A stretch of 41,111 bases of DNA from Eubacteriales bacterium. GTDB taxonomy: Bacteria; Bacillota; Clostridia; UBA1381. The notes beneath the pieces are model-generated. The model was not told where the DNA came from. It was given only the letters and a program-made list of their open reading frames with translations, and did not search any database. Positions 1 through 8,012 of the stretch are shown here, one piece after another. The stretch lies in assembly GCA_018384175.1 (NCBI GenBank), contig JAHAZB010000047.1, forward strand, positions 1-41,111, in the 5' to 3' direction. The translations under genes and the position numbers were made by a program. Each line of letters starts with the position of its first letter. Position 1 is the first letter of the stretch.

Positions 1-162
1 ATTATATATTGTATAAGTACCGGGTCTGATATTTCTCTTGTGTATGGAACCATTGAAAACATTCCTTTCCGTGCAAAAAGTGGTAAAATACAAAATTTAT
101 TCAAAATAATTATAGCATATATCAGAAAAAAATGGTATACTTATTTTGAAAAAATTTTATAA
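1..162 (+). CDS. Possible 3' end of an upstream gene, function unknown
   Basis: The first frame is open from the window edge to a TAA at 160-162, giving a 53-residue basic, hydrophobic C-terminal segment that ends YFEKIL. It stops 12 bases before rnhB, and the rnhB ribosome site (aagggg-like) lies in that gap, which would suit an operon. The frame is AT-rich and I do not recognise the sequence, so it could be a chance open stretch. No clear promoter is seen between it and rnhB. Low confidence. Confidence 0.3.
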   Translation: MIYCISTGSDISLVYGTIENIPFRAKSGKIQNLFKIIIAYIRKKWYTYFEKIL

Positions 163-174
163 GGGGCGAAAAAA

Positions 175-813
175 ATGCCGAAAAGAACACCGGAAGAAGA
201 AAAAGCACGTTTTGAAAGCTTGCTTTTAAGAGAGAGAGAATTAAGAAATGACGGATACTTACATATTGCAGGAGTTGACGAAGCAGGTAGAGGGCCTTTG
301 GCAGGTGCTGTGTATGCAGCAGCGGTTATCTTGCCTGATGATATTTTTATAGCAGGTCTTGATGATTCAAAAAAGCTCAGCGAGAAAAAGAGAGAACAGC
401 TTTTTGACGAAATATGCGAAAAGGCAATTTCCTATTCAATCGCATTTGCAACAGAATCGGAGATTGATGAAATAAACATCTTAAACGCAACACATCTGGC
501 AATGAACAGAGCAGTTGACGGGCTTATAGTTCCTGCAGACTACTGTATTATAGACGGAAACTCGATAAAGAATATGTCCACTCCCCACGAAACAATGGTA
601 AAGGGCGATGCAAAAAGTGCATCAATTGCAGCCGCATCAATTCTTGCCAAGGTTACCAGAGACCGCTATATCACAGAGCTTGCGAAAGAATATCCGGAAT
701 ACGGCTTTGACAAGCATAAAGGCTATGGAACAAAAGCTCATACCGAAGCGATACTTAAATACGGTGTACTGCCAATTCACCGCAAGAGCTTTTTAACTAA
801 ACTTATAAAGTGA
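175..813 (+). CDS. rnhB: Ribonuclease HII
   Basis: Cytoplasmic endonuclease that cuts the RNA strand of RNA-DNA hybrids and starts removal of misincorporated ribonucleotides. The 212-residue length is usual for the family. The catalytic motif [12 protein letters not shown] gives Asp35 and Glu36; a third acidic residue lies in IIDGNS (about residue 126) and a fourth in AKVTRDRY (about 160). The segment [17 protein letters not shown] is a family signature, and the C-terminus has GYGTKAH, also typical. The ATG has a purine-rich site (aagggg) 8 bases upstream. The stop codon lies 8 bases before the yraN start, an rnhB-yraN pairing that is common in Firmicutes. Confidence 0.97.
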   Translation: MPKRTPEEEKARFESLLLRERELRNDGYLHIAGVDEAGRGPLAGAVYAAAVILPDDIFIAGLDDSKKLSEKKREQLFDEICEKAISYSIAFATESEIDEINILNATHLAMNRAVDGLIVPADYCIIDGNSIKNMSTPHETMVKGDAKSASIAAASILAKVTRDRYITELAKEYPEYGFDKHKGYGTKAHTEAILKYGVLPIHRKSFLTKLIK

Positions 814-821
814 GGTGCTTT

Positions 822-1178
822 ATGCAAAAGGAAATAGGAAACTTTGGTGAGCAGGCGGCGGCAGATTATCTCGAAAATAAAGGTTTGAAAATAATCAAAC
901 GTAATTTTTACTGCCGCGTAGGTGAGCTTGATATCATTGCAACCGACGGTGAATACACCGTATTTGTGGAGGTTAAAACAAGAAAGTCGGCTATGTACGG
1001 CAGAGCATCTGAGTTTGTCGATTATAGAAAGCAACAAAAAATCATCAAAACCGCACTTTATTACATTGGCTCGACAGATACCCCCTTCCGTTTTGATGTG
1101 GTGGAGGTTTATTATCACGAAAAGGGCGACGGACGTGTTGTGGACAGTATAAACCATATAGAGAATGCGTTTAGTTGA
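822..1178 (+). CDS. yraN: YraN/UPF0102 family endonuclease-like protein
   Basis: Small protein of 118 residues with the restriction-endonuclease-like fold of the UPF0102 family; its exact role is not settled. Seen in the sequence: an N-terminal GNFGEQAAADYLENKGL helix, then GELDIIA and VFVEVKTRK, the PD-(D/E)XK-type core. A GTG at 810 also opens the frame but lies inside the rnhB stop region, and gaggtg at 812-817 is correctly placed for the ATG at 822, so I chose 822. It directly follows rnhB, so the two are probably co-transcribed. The family identification is firm, the function is not. Confidence 0.93.
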   Translation: MQKEIGNFGEQAAADYLENKGLKIIKRNFYCRVGELDIIATDGEYTVFVEVKTRKSAMYGRASEFVDYRKQQKIIKTALYYIGSTDTPFRFDVVEVYYHEKGDGRVVDSINHIENAFS

Positions 1179-1249
1179 TTGTGTATAGAAAATCAGACGT
1201 TATATACTGTATATGAATAATATTAAACAAAGAGTTACCATTAGCTTTT

Positions 1250-1456
1250 ATGTTAATATTTATTCTTGTCTTTGCTCTTTCCGTTCTTTTGCGCGTGCAA
1301 AAGAACCAAAACCTGCCGGGGGATACAGTCAACGTTAGCCAAATCAAAGATTTGGTTAGCGTTGACGAAAAAATGGATTTCAAAGCAATTGAGGACATTG
1401 TTCGCATCTACGAGGAACACGGCTATACCGGCGGTTCCATACATGATTTTGATTAA
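1250..1456 (+). CDS. Small unexplained frame, probably a gene remnant
   Basis: The frame encodes 68 residues: a hydrophobic start (LIFILVFALSVLL), then a polar segment ending in EEHGYTGGSIHDFD. The hydrophobic part and the middle are made by two inverted repeats (1283-1306 and 1328-1366), so those residues may simply be repeat DNA read in frame. The last 30 or so residues look protein-like and could be the surviving tail of a lost gene. No convincing ribosome site is visible before 1250. A terminator follows directly at 1456-1485. I do not recognise a family. Confidence 0.3.
   Translation: MLIFILVFALSVLLRVQKNQNLPGDTVNVSQIKDLVSVDEKMDFKAIEDIVRIYEEHGYTGGSIHDFD
1283..1306. repeat. Perfect 10-bp inverted repeat with 4-base loop
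   Basis: GTTCTTTTGC and GCAAAAGAAC pair perfectly around a GCGT loop. Without a following T-run it is not a usual intrinsic terminator. Short GC-centred, A/T-armed hairpins of this look are often dispersed repeats in Firmicutes and other bacteria; that reading is an inference, since only one copy is visible in this window. Confidence 0.6.
1328..1366. repeat. 18-bp inverted repeat with 3-base loop
   Basis: Arms 1328-1345 and 1349-1366 pair over all 18 positions if two G-U wobbles are allowed (in RNA), around an AAA loop. The hairpin begins 21 bases after the 1283-1306 hairpin. Both lie within one small frame between yraN and the convergent terminator. The pair may be a mobile short element or a structured RNA remnant. 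Confidence 0.6.
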
Positions 1457-1485
1457 AAAATAACCTGCTGATGCAGGTTATTTTT
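1456..1485. terminator. Bidirectional intrinsic terminator
   Basis: TAACCTGC and GCAGGTTA (1461-1468 and 1473-1480) pair around TGAT. The stem is flanked by A5 on the left and T5 on the right, so it can work for both the plus-strand rnhB-yraN side and the minus-strand glycosidase gene that ends at 1491. Confidence 0.9.
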
Positions 1486-1490
1486 CGTAT

Positions 1491-3431
1491 TTAGCTTATC
1501 ACTACTGTTTTTGTGCTCTGTTCCCAGCCAACCGTCTTACCGAAAACTTCTGCAGCAAGTCTTGCCGGAACAAGAGTTCTGCCGTTTATTGTCTTTGGTG
1601 AAACATCTGACTCTGCATAAAGTGTTCCGTTTTTGTATATTTTCTTATCACCAATCTGCATTTTTACTACATCGCCGTCTCTGGTAGCTGTAACAGTCTG
1701 AGTCGCACCGTCCCACTCAACATTCGCACCAACTGCTTCGAATATCGCACGTACAGGAACAAGAGTTCTGCTGTCAATAACCTCCGGCGGCTGGTCAAGT
1801 CCTGAAAGGAGATTACCGTCAAGCTTAATTTTTATATTCTCTGTTACCGTGAAATCAACAACTCTTGTATGAATCTTGCCATAGCTGTCCGACACATTAT
1901 ATTTGAGTGTGTGCTTACCTAAGGCATAGTTTGAAAAATCAATATCAACCGAATAAGGTATCTTGCTTGATGCTCCAACCCATGTATCATCAATAAAGTA
2001 ATCAACCTTTTCATACTCTGAGCCATAAATTCCCGCATATACACTCAGGCGGTTTACCGTCTCAGAAACACTAAAGCCATTATCACAGTTTTCAAATCCT
2101 GAAACATTATCGTTATCGTATCTATTCTGAATGAAATGCGAATTCTGAAGCTGAGAATTATAATAGGTCTTCATAGCAGAGTGGTCTTTAAGCGAGTAGT
2201 TGTCATTTTCAGGTGCAACATACTGGTCAAAATATCCGATCATTTTAATCTGCGGATACTTCATAGGAAGATAATTCAATATTTTTGCAATTCTTCTGTT
2301 TGCCCAATCCTCGCTGTATTCACCGACGCTTCGTGTATAACCGGTCGCTCCGCTTTCAAATACCATTATCGGCTTTCTGTCGCCAAACTCAGCTACTATT
2401 TTATCCATTATAATAACCGGCTCAGCGCTGTTTCCGCCACAGAAAAGCACCTCGTCGATACTTTCACGGAAGGTTGTAACAGGCGAACCCTTATAATACT
2501 TTTTGCAATAGAGTGATACTCCTACCCAGTCAACATACTCATCACCGGGATAGTAGTCCGAATACCCCGTATCCCAACCGGAAACAAAGTTGACACCGTA
2601 AACCATCGCAACATTCGGGCATCTTGAACGCATAACATCTGCTACCTTACGAAATGCCGATTTGAATTCTTCAGGGTTTGGTTTCACCTGCCATGCGTTT
2701 ACTTCGCCGGCAAATCTCAGATACACCGGAACATCAGGATATTTAGCAAGAACATCGGCTATATCAGAAACTGCCTGCGTGGACATATTTATCATTCCGA
2801 TATCTCCTGCACCGCTTACGTTATACGCAAACTCAACCGCCATCTTCTTCTCGGATGCTTCCCTCAAAAATCCTTCATAGAATTGGTTAAAATCATTTCC
2901 GTGATTATGATAAATCATCATCATTGATTCGTTTTTGAGTTCTTTTCTCGTCGGAGAGTCAAAGACTGTTCCGACCAATACACCACTTGCGTGTTCATTC
3001 TTAGCATAATGAGAATGTTGCATATTATATGTTCTTTTATAAAGGCTGATTTGAGTTTTGAACTGTCTGCTCTTTTCCTTTGATATTTTCACAGCATCCT
3101 CAAAGCCCATAGCCTCGTTTGGTGTAATAGCGCGTTCATACCATATAACTGCGTTTTCATAATCACCAAGTCGCTCATATGCCTCTGCAATCATATATGT
3201 CTTTGCGGCAGAAACAGCATTTGTATCACTGTCCTGTGGTGCAGACGCTACCATCTCATACTGTTTGGTAGCAAATTCTATTATACCTCTGTCATCACCT
3301 GCGTTTGTTGCAGCTTCAAGCGACTCCTGAAGCGAGAAAAACGCCTTTGGAAACTTAAAAGCGCTGCATGGCAAAGATGTGATTATCGCAAATACGCTTG
3401 CCAAAATTACTGTCTTAAAAATTCTTTTCAT
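1491..3431 (-). CDS. Secreted GH26-like glycoside hydrolase with C-terminal stalk domain
   Basis: 646-residue exported protein. It has a signal peptide (MKRIFKTVILASVF...SLPCSA), a helical TPR-like stretch (about residues 40-110), a (beta/alpha)8-type hydrolase core (about 130-430) and a linker/Ig-like segment. The C-terminal domain (about 540-646) has the two TLVPVRAIFE / TLVPARLAAE repeats of the copper-amine-oxidase-N-like family, often cell-wall associated. LRFAGEVNAW (Glu near 243) and MVFESGATGY (Glu near 357) look like the acid/base and nucleophile glutamates of GH26 mannanase-like enzymes, and YYPGDEYVDWVGVSLY is also GH26-like. The start at 3431 is preferred over a GTG/ATG seven codons earlier because a ggggggagagg site fits it. 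The substrate (a beta-mannan or related hemicellulose) is inferred. Confidence 0.8.
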   Translation of the reverse strand: MKRIFKTVILASVFAIITSLPCSAFKFPKAFFSLQESLEAATNAGDDRGIIEFATKQYEMVASAPQDSDTNAVSAAKTYMIAEAYERLGDYENAVIWYERAITPNEAMGFEDAVKISKEKSRQFKTQISLYKRTYNMQHSHYAKNEHASGVLVGTVFDSPTRKELKNESMMMIYHNHGNDFNQFYEGFLREASEKKMAVEFAYNVSGAGDIGMINMSTQAVSDIADVLAKYPDVPVYLRFAGEVNAWQVKPNPEEFKSAFRKVADVMRSRCPNVAMVYGVNFVSGWDTGYSDYYPGDEYVDWVGVSLYCKKYYKGSPVTTFRESIDEVLFCGGNSAEPVIIMDKIVAEFGDRKPIMVFESGATGYTRSVGEYSEDWANRRIAKILNYLPMKYPQIKMIGYFDQYVAPENDNYSLKDHSAMKTYYNSQLQNSHFIQNRYDNDNVSGFENCDNGFSVSETVNRLSVYAGIYGSEYEKVDYFIDDTWVGASSKIPYSVDIDFSNYALGKHTLKYNVSDSYGKIHTRVVDFTVTENIKIKLDGNLLSGLDQPPEVIDSRTLVPVRAIFEAVGANVEWDGATQTVTATRDGDVVKMQIGDKKIYKNGTLYAESDVSPKTINGRTLVPARLAAEVFGKTVGWEQSTKTVVIS

Positions 3432-3504
3432 AACCTCTCCCCCCACAATCAAAAATACCTTACTTTCTTCTGTTTGTCAACAGTTATTTCAATAATATAT
3501 CTTT

Positions 3505-3906
3505 TTATTTCTTGAATATCCATATTTTACTGATAATATAATTGAAAACTATTACAAATATGTTAGCCATCGCTTTAATGAACAGATGGTTAAAACCGAG
3601 CTTCTCAACCAGTACAAATATACTCAAAATCTGTATTATACTTGAAAATACCCTTGTTCCCACAAACTCCGAGAGTAGCTTAAGCTCTTGTTTTATTCCC
3701 TCAGGCTTTGTCTCAAATACCCATCTGCTGTTCACGATATACGCAAATATTATCGAAACAGATATTGCAATCACATTGCTGACTGTCGGCGAGAGCCATG
3801 CATCAAGAATAATGGTTAAAACCCAGTCAACCAACGTTGTCGCAACACCTGCAACGATATATGTTGCAAGTTCTCTGCTAATCTTTTTCAATTTGTTTTC
3901 TCCCAT
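3505..3906 (-). CDS. GtrA-like family membrane protein
   Basis: 133-residue protein with four predicted membrane helices (for example YIVAGVATTLVDWVLTIIL and VIAISVSIIFAYIVN), the NSRWVF motif after the second pair of helices, and a basic C-terminus ending KIWIFKK. These are marks of the GtrA/DPMS-like family. Members are thought to move or present polyprenyl-linked sugars for cell-surface polysaccharides, though some are unassigned. It starts 8 bases after the end of the AraC-type regulator gene and is probably transcribed with it. Family firm, role inferred. Confidence 0.88.
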   Translation of the reverse strand: MGENKLKKISRELATYIVAGVATTLVDWVLTIILDAWLSPTVSNVIAISVSIIFAYIVNSRWVFETKPEGIKQELKLLSEFVGTRVFSSIIQILSIFVLVEKLGFNHLFIKAMANIFVIVFNYIISKIWIFKK

Positions 3907-3914
3907 ATCCTTAA

Positions 3915-4715
3915 TTATCTGGACATTCTTTGTTTTGGATTTGTTTTATACTTCTTCATATATGCACGGTAAAAAGACGAATAATCCCCAAAACCCGCTG
4001 TAAGTGCTGCTTCGGTAAGACTCTTCCCCTCTGTTATAAGTGAATCTGCATATGTAAGCCTCTTTTGCCTTACATATTCCTGAACGGTAATTCCCGTCGC
4101 TTCCTTAAATATATGGCAAAGGTGATACTTTGAAAGGAAAAAGTTTTCGCATAATATATCAAGCGTTATCTCCTCGGTAAAATGATTGTTGATGTAGTTT
4201 ATTATATTCTTCAATGTTTTATTGGTTGTGTCTGACTTTTCAAACATTGATATTTTATTTATAAGGTACATAATCTCAATCATAATACTGTCTGTAATGG
4301 AATTGTGCATATCAGAAAAATCATTTGAATATTTCTTAAGCCTCAAAACTGCATCATATAATCCGCTCGAATGTACCAGCTCTGCGCTGATTCTGTTTCC
4401 TCTGCGCTTATTCTTTTCAAGAAAAACCTGCTCATACTCACCGCAATCGTGTTTTACAAAAAACTCCGGCGAAACCATTATAATAATACGTTCATAGTCC
4501 TTGCTGCTATTATGATATATACGGTGCATCTCGTGTTTTCTTATAATAATTATATCATCAGCTTCAAGGTCATAGCTCTTTTCCTCCACCACATACTTAG
4601 AATCACCCTCAAGAAAAATCAATATCTCGTGTTCAAGATGACTGTGCAAGTGAAAGTGATTGTTTGTGGGCTTTGTCATTTTTTCAAACCCTACACTATA
4701 CAGACATTCCGGCAT
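3915..4715 (-). CDS. AraC-family regulator with N-terminal cupin
   Basis: 266 residues. The N-terminal half is a cupin-like effector domain with FHLHSHLEHEILIFLEG (His-rich, sugar-binding type). The C-terminal 100 residues carry the two helix-turn-helix units of the AraC/XylS family, including FFLSKYHLCHIFKEATG and AALTAGFGDYSSFYRAYMKKY followed by NPKQRMSR. The ATG has aagaggtgagg just upstream. It is divergent from the Gfo/Idh-uxuA-uxuB genes, so it is a good candidate regulator of hexuronate use, and possibly of its own operon with the GtrA-like gene. The effector is not known. Confidence 0.93.
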   Translation of the reverse strand: MPECLYSVGFEKMTKPTNNHFHLHSHLEHEILIFLEGDSKYVVEEKSYDLEADDIIIIRKHEMHRIYHNSSKDYERIIIMVSPEFFVKHDCGEYEQVFLEKNKRRGNRISAELVHSSGLYDAVLRLKKYSNDFSDMHNSITDSIMIEIMYLINKISMFEKSDTTNKTLKNIINYINNHFTEEITLDILCENFFLSKYHLCHIFKEATGITVQEYVRQKRLTYADSLITEGKSLTEAALTAGFGDYSSFYRAYMKKYKTNPKQRMSR

Positions 4716-4734
4716 TTCCTCACCTCTTTTTTTG

Positions 4735-4763
4735 ATTATATCACATCACCGCAATAATTGCAA
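4735..4763 (-). promoter_or_regulatory. Sigma-A promoter for the AraC-type regulator
   Basis: On the minus strand TTGCAA, a 17-base spacer and TATAAT lie 20 bases upstream of the regulator's ATG. This is close to consensus. It sits back to back with the plus-strand promoter at 4792-4821, which gives a compact divergent control region. Confidence 0.8.
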
Positions 4764-4791
4764 TGTATTTAGCAATTTTTCTATAGTTACA

Positions 4792-4821
4792 TTGTTTAAT
4801 TTGTGTTATCCTTTGTATAAC
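4792..4821 (+). promoter_or_regulatory. Candidate promoter for the uxuA operon
   Basis: TTGTTT at 4792-4797 and TATAAC at 4816-4821 are separated by 18 bases. It lies between the divergent regulator and the oxidoreductase tail. The match is moderate, as expected for a promoter that depends on an activator of the AraC family. Confidence 0.5.
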
Positions 4822-5036
4822 ATATAGATAGCAAGCTCTTTAGAAACGGAGCATTGTTAGTTTCTGATTCTTCCGAGTATATGGGCAAAAGCTATTGGGG
4901 CAACGGACACACAAAAACCATTGCAGACTATTATTCAGGCAACAGCAAGCTTTCACTTGCTGATATCAAGGACACAATGAATCTTATGTTTGGCATATAT
5001 GAAAGTGCTGAGCAAAGAAAGGAGCAAAAGCTATGA
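4821..5036 (+). pseudogene. C-terminal remnant of a Gfo/Idh/MocA oxidoreductase
   Basis: An open frame without a normal start runs from just after a TAA at 4818-4820 to the TGA at 5034-5036. Its translation contains SYWGNGHTKTIADYY and SLADIKDTMNLMFGIYESA, typical of the C-terminal end of NAD-dependent Gfo/Idh/MocA sugar oxidoreductases. The N-terminal Rossmann domain and most of the catalytic domain (about 280 residues) are missing. The stop overlaps the uxuA start (ATGA), so the intact gene was probably translationally coupled to uxuA. A TTG at 4854 could start a 60-residue peptide that keeps this coupling. Confidence 0.7.
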
Positions 5037-6073
5037 AAATGACATTTCGCTGGTATGGCGAGGATGACAGTATAACACTTGATAAGATAAGGCAGATACC
5101 CTGTATAACAGGTGTTGTAACTGCTGTATACTCTACTCCCGTAGGCGAGGTATGGGCGCAGGAGGATATCGACAGATTAAAGGCACTTTCAAATGCGAAA
5201 GGTCTTGAAATGGAAGTTATCGAAAGCGTACCCGTACACGAGGATATCAAGCTAAGACGCGGCGATTATCAGCGCTACATAGATAACTACAAGGAGAATA
5301 TCAGACGTTTAGCAAAAGCAGGAGTTAAGTGTATCTGCTACAACTTTATGCCTGTATTCGACTGGACACGTTCTCGTCTTGACCAGCCGCTTCCCGACGG
5401 CTCAAACGCACTCGTTTACTACACCGAGGACGTTGGCAAGATGGACCCGACCAAGATGACTCTTCCCGGTTGGGACGCATCGTACACTCCTGATGAGATG
5501 AGCGGTCTTATTGACGAGTACAAGAAAATCGGCGAGGAAGGTTTATGGGCTAATCTTGAATATTTTATAAAGGAAATTATGCCCGTTGCCGTTGAGTGTG
5601 ATGTCAATATGGCAATACACCCCGATGATCCCCCCTGGTCAATCTTCGGTATTCCGAGAATTATAACAAACGAAGCAAATATCGACAGATTTTTGTCCCT
5701 TTATGATGACACCCATCACGGACTTACACTTTGTAGCGGTAGTCTTGGCTGTGCTAAGTTCAATGACTACACCGCAATGGTAAGAAAATACGGCAAAATG
5801 GGCAGAATCCACTTTGCACACGTCAGAAATATCAAAATTCTTGACGACGGTTCGTTTGAGGAAAGCGGACATTTCTCAGAGTGTGGCTCATTGGACGTTG
5901 TAGAGATTTTGAAGGCTTACCACGATTGCGGCTTTAAGGGTTATCTTCGTCCCGACCACGGCAGAATGATCTGGGGCGAAACAGGAAAACCCGGCTATGG
6001 TCTTTATGACAGAGCATTGGGTGCTATGTATATGGCAGGAATCTGGGAAACTCTTGATAAGATGAAAGGATAA
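5033..6073 (+). CDS. uxuA: Mannonate dehydratase
   Basis: Converts D-mannonate to 2-keto-3-deoxy-D-gluconate in glucuronate breakdown. The 346 residues cover the UxuA TIM barrel from MKMTFRWYG onward. Visible family motifs are YNFMPVFDWTRSRL, the metal-site segments HPDDPPW, CSGSLGC and HFAHVRN, and the C-terminal RPDHGR. These give the His, Cys, His and Asp set that holds the Mn/Fe ion. The ATG is inside the stop of the upstream remnant (ATGA) with aaggag 8 bases before it, and uxuB follows after 4 bases. Expected in the cytoplasm, with regulation by the divergent AraC protein likely. Confidence 0.97.
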   Translation: MKMTFRWYGEDDSITLDKIRQIPCITGVVTAVYSTPVGEVWAQEDIDRLKALSNAKGLEMEVIESVPVHEDIKLRRGDYQRYIDNYKENIRRLAKAGVKCICYNFMPVFDWTRSRLDQPLPDGSNALVYYTEDVGKMDPTKMTLPGWDASYTPDEMSGLIDEYKKIGEEGLWANLEYFIKEIMPVAVECDVNMAIHPDDPPWSIFGIPRIITNEANIDRFLSLYDDTHHGLTLCSGSLGCAKFNDYTAMVRKYGKMGRIHFAHVRNIKILDDGSFEESGHFSECGSLDVVEILKAYHDCGFKGYLRPDHGRMIWGETGKPGYGLYDRALGAMYMAGIWETLDKMKG

Positions 6074-6077
6074 TAAA

Positions 6078-6923
6078 ATGAAGTTACCATTTGAAATAGA
6101 TTTAAGCGGAAAGGTAGTTGTCGTAACAGGTGCAGGTGGAGTTTTATGCTCGATGTTTGCAGAAGCTATGGCAAAGACAGGTGCAAAGGTTGCACTTTTA
6201 GACCTTAACGGCGATGCTGCAAAGGAGTATGCAAATAAAATCAACGAAAACGGCGGTACTGCCAAAGGCTACACCTGCAATGTACTTGACAAGGACAGCT
6301 TAGAGAGTGTGCATAAAGAGGTAATAGCCGACTTCGGCACTTGCGATATCTTAATTAACGGTGCAGGCGGCAACAACCCGAAAGCAACTACCGACAACGA
6401 ATATTTCACCAAAGAGGCAATGGGAAATGTCAAGACATTCTTTGACCTTGACAAAGACGGAGTTGAGTTCGTATTTCACTTAAACTTCTTAGGAACACTT
6501 CTTCCCACGCAGGTATTTGCAGTTGATATGCTTGACAAGGAGGATGCAAGCATCATCAACATTTCGAGTATGAACGCATTTACACCGCTCACCAAAATCC
6601 CTGCATATTCAGGTGCAAAAGCGGCTATATCGAACTTTACACAGTGGCTCAGCGTACATTTTTCAAAGACAAACATCAGATGTAATGCAATCGCACCGGG
6701 CTTTTTCGTAACCAAGCAGAACGAAAAGCTGCTCTTTAACGAAGACGGAACACCGACACCGAGAACGGACAAGATACTAAACAGTACACCGATGGGACGT
6801 TTCGGCAAGGCAGAGGAGCTTATAGGCGCACTCTTGTTCCTTGTATCAAAGGATGCATCAAGCTTTGTAAACGGTGTTGTAATCCCCGTTGACGGCGGTT
6901 TCTCGGCATATAGCGGAGTGTGA
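6078..6923 (+). CDS. uxuB: SDR-type D-mannonate oxidoreductase (fructuronate reductase)
   Basis: Short-chain dehydrogenase of 281 residues that fits the Firmicutes-type UxuB/YjmF, which reduces D-fructuronate to D-mannonate, the UxuA substrate. Seen: the nucleotide-binding start VVVTGAGGVL, the NGAGGNNP loop, catalytic Ser in NISSMNAF, the YSGAKAA Tyr-Lys pair and the C-terminal VDGGFSAYSGV. The insertion EYFTKEAMGNVKTFFDLD is characteristic of this subfamily as far as I can judge. It starts 4 bases after uxuA and is followed by a strong terminator. The function rests on both sequence type and the neighbouring uxuA. Confidence 0.92.
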   Translation: MKLPFEIDLSGKVVVVTGAGGVLCSMFAEAMAKTGAKVALLDLNGDAAKEYANKINENGGTAKGYTCNVLDKDSLESVHKEVIADFGTCDILINGAGGNNPKATTDNEYFTKEAMGNVKTFFDLDKDGVEFVFHLNFLGTLLPTQVFAVDMLDKEDASIINISSMNAFTPLTKIPAYSGAKAAISNFTQWLSVHFSKTNIRCNAIAPGFFVTKQNEKLLFNEDGTPTPRTDKILNSTPMGRFGKAEELIGALLFLVSKDASSFVNGVVIPVDGGFSAYSGV

Positions 6924-6932
6924 TATATACAA

Positions 6933-6966
6933 AAAAATGGTTATGACTGCTGTCATAACCATTTTT
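6933..6966. terminator. Intrinsic terminator after uxuB
   Basis: AAAAATGGTTATGAC and its complement pair over 15 bases around a TGCT loop, and the right arm ends in T5. It is near-symmetric, so it may also serve the minus-strand gene that ends at 7008. Confidence 0.92.
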
Positions 6967-7007
6967 CTTATTCCTACGCACGCAGGCGGTTCTTCTATCA
7001 AAAGCTT

Positions 7008-7793
7008 TTATATTTTATGATTATCCTCTATCCACTTCTTCGCAAATTCCACACACGGAAGATTGCAGTCCATAGCAGTATTTGAGCAGAATATAATTCC
7101 CTCAATTTCTCCCTTTACCAAAAGCTCGGTATAAGTTTCAAGCTGGAACTTCATATTCTCAACTGTTGTAGGATGGCCGTTGATTTCCTCACTATAGTTC
7201 AGGCAATAAATACCGAGCATTCTTCTCTTGCCCTCTGTATCCGCCTTGAACTTATTGTATCTTTCGTGGAATATCGAAAGGTCTTTCTCATCCCATGTCC
7301 ACATATGTGCACCGTCAACATTTTCAAGATGTGCTCTTGAATTATCATTTTCAGGATAATACACGCACCACAAATCAAGCGGACGTTTATGGAAATTATG
7401 CATTTTGTCTTGAATATACTTAATCTTATCAGGTGTGTAAATCTTCGCACGGTCCTTGTGGTTAAAGAAATCGTCCAAAACACCGCCCGTTACATTGTCA
7501 AACATCTCCGCCTGACGCAAAACCTCGTCCAAGTCGCCGAAAGGTACGTCTGTTCTGTCGGAAGAAATATCACCTATAATGGACCATTTAACCTGGTTAA
7601 AGGTTGTAAACGACCTTGAATACTGGTCAAACGGTGGCTCAGGCTTATTAAAATTTACCACCATATAGATATTACGGATACCCATATAAAGCGCACCCTC
7701 TGCCGCTGTCATACGGGACTCAAGTCCGAATGCTTTATTATGGAAATTGGGCTCTAATCCCCATATCCACAAAGAATCTCTTAAATCTGCCAT
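7008..7793 (-). CDS. Protein of unknown function, probably TIM-barrel-like
   Basis: 261-residue soluble protein without signal peptide or membrane segment; I do not recognise the family. It is rich in Trp, Asp and aromatic residues (WIWGLEPNFHNKAFGL near the start, GAHMWTWDEKDLSIFHERY in the middle) and has alternating beta-like strands (NIYMVVNF, RPLDLWCVYY, RMLGIYCLNY, IEGIIFCSNT). That pattern would fit a (beta/alpha)-barrel acting on a sugar. A clean gaggagg site precedes the ATG and a promoter is visible at 7825-7853. It stands alone between the hexuronate and fructose operons, so a carbohydrate role is a guess from context. Confidence 0.8.
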   Translation of the reverse strand: MADLRDSLWIWGLEPNFHNKAFGLESRMTAAEGALYMGIRNIYMVVNFNKPEPPFDQYSRSFTTFNQVKWSIIGDISSDRTDVPFGDLDEVLRQAEMFDNVTGGVLDDFFNHKDRAKIYTPDKIKYIQDKMHNFHKRPLDLWCVYYPENDNSRAHLENVDGAHMWTWDEKDLSIFHERYNKFKADTEGKRRMLGIYCLNYSEEINGHPTTVENMKFQLETYTELLVKGEIEGIIFCSNTAMDCNLPCVEFAKKWIEDNHKI

Positions 7794-7824
7794 TTTATCA
7801 GCCTCCTCAAGCTATTATATTCTT

Positions 7825-7853
7825 ATTATACTATTTTGAATTAGTAAAGCCAA
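7825..7853 (-). promoter_or_regulatory. Sigma-A promoter for the 7008-7793 gene
   Basis: On the minus strand TTGGCT, 17 bases and a perfect TATAAT lie 32 bases before the start codon. The remaining intergenic DNA up to the end of ptsI at 8013 shows nothing else clear. Confidence 0.75.
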
Positions 7854-8012
7854 TAGGAATTTCACATCTTAGTATGGTGTTTTTTAACTCAATTTGACTA
7901 TTTTTATCATACAGCTTTTGATACAGCCCCCTGATTTTTACCCTGAAAATCGTTTAACTTAGGTAACATCGGTTCGCCAAAATTAGTAATTTAAGCACAT
8001 AGTACCCGTAAA

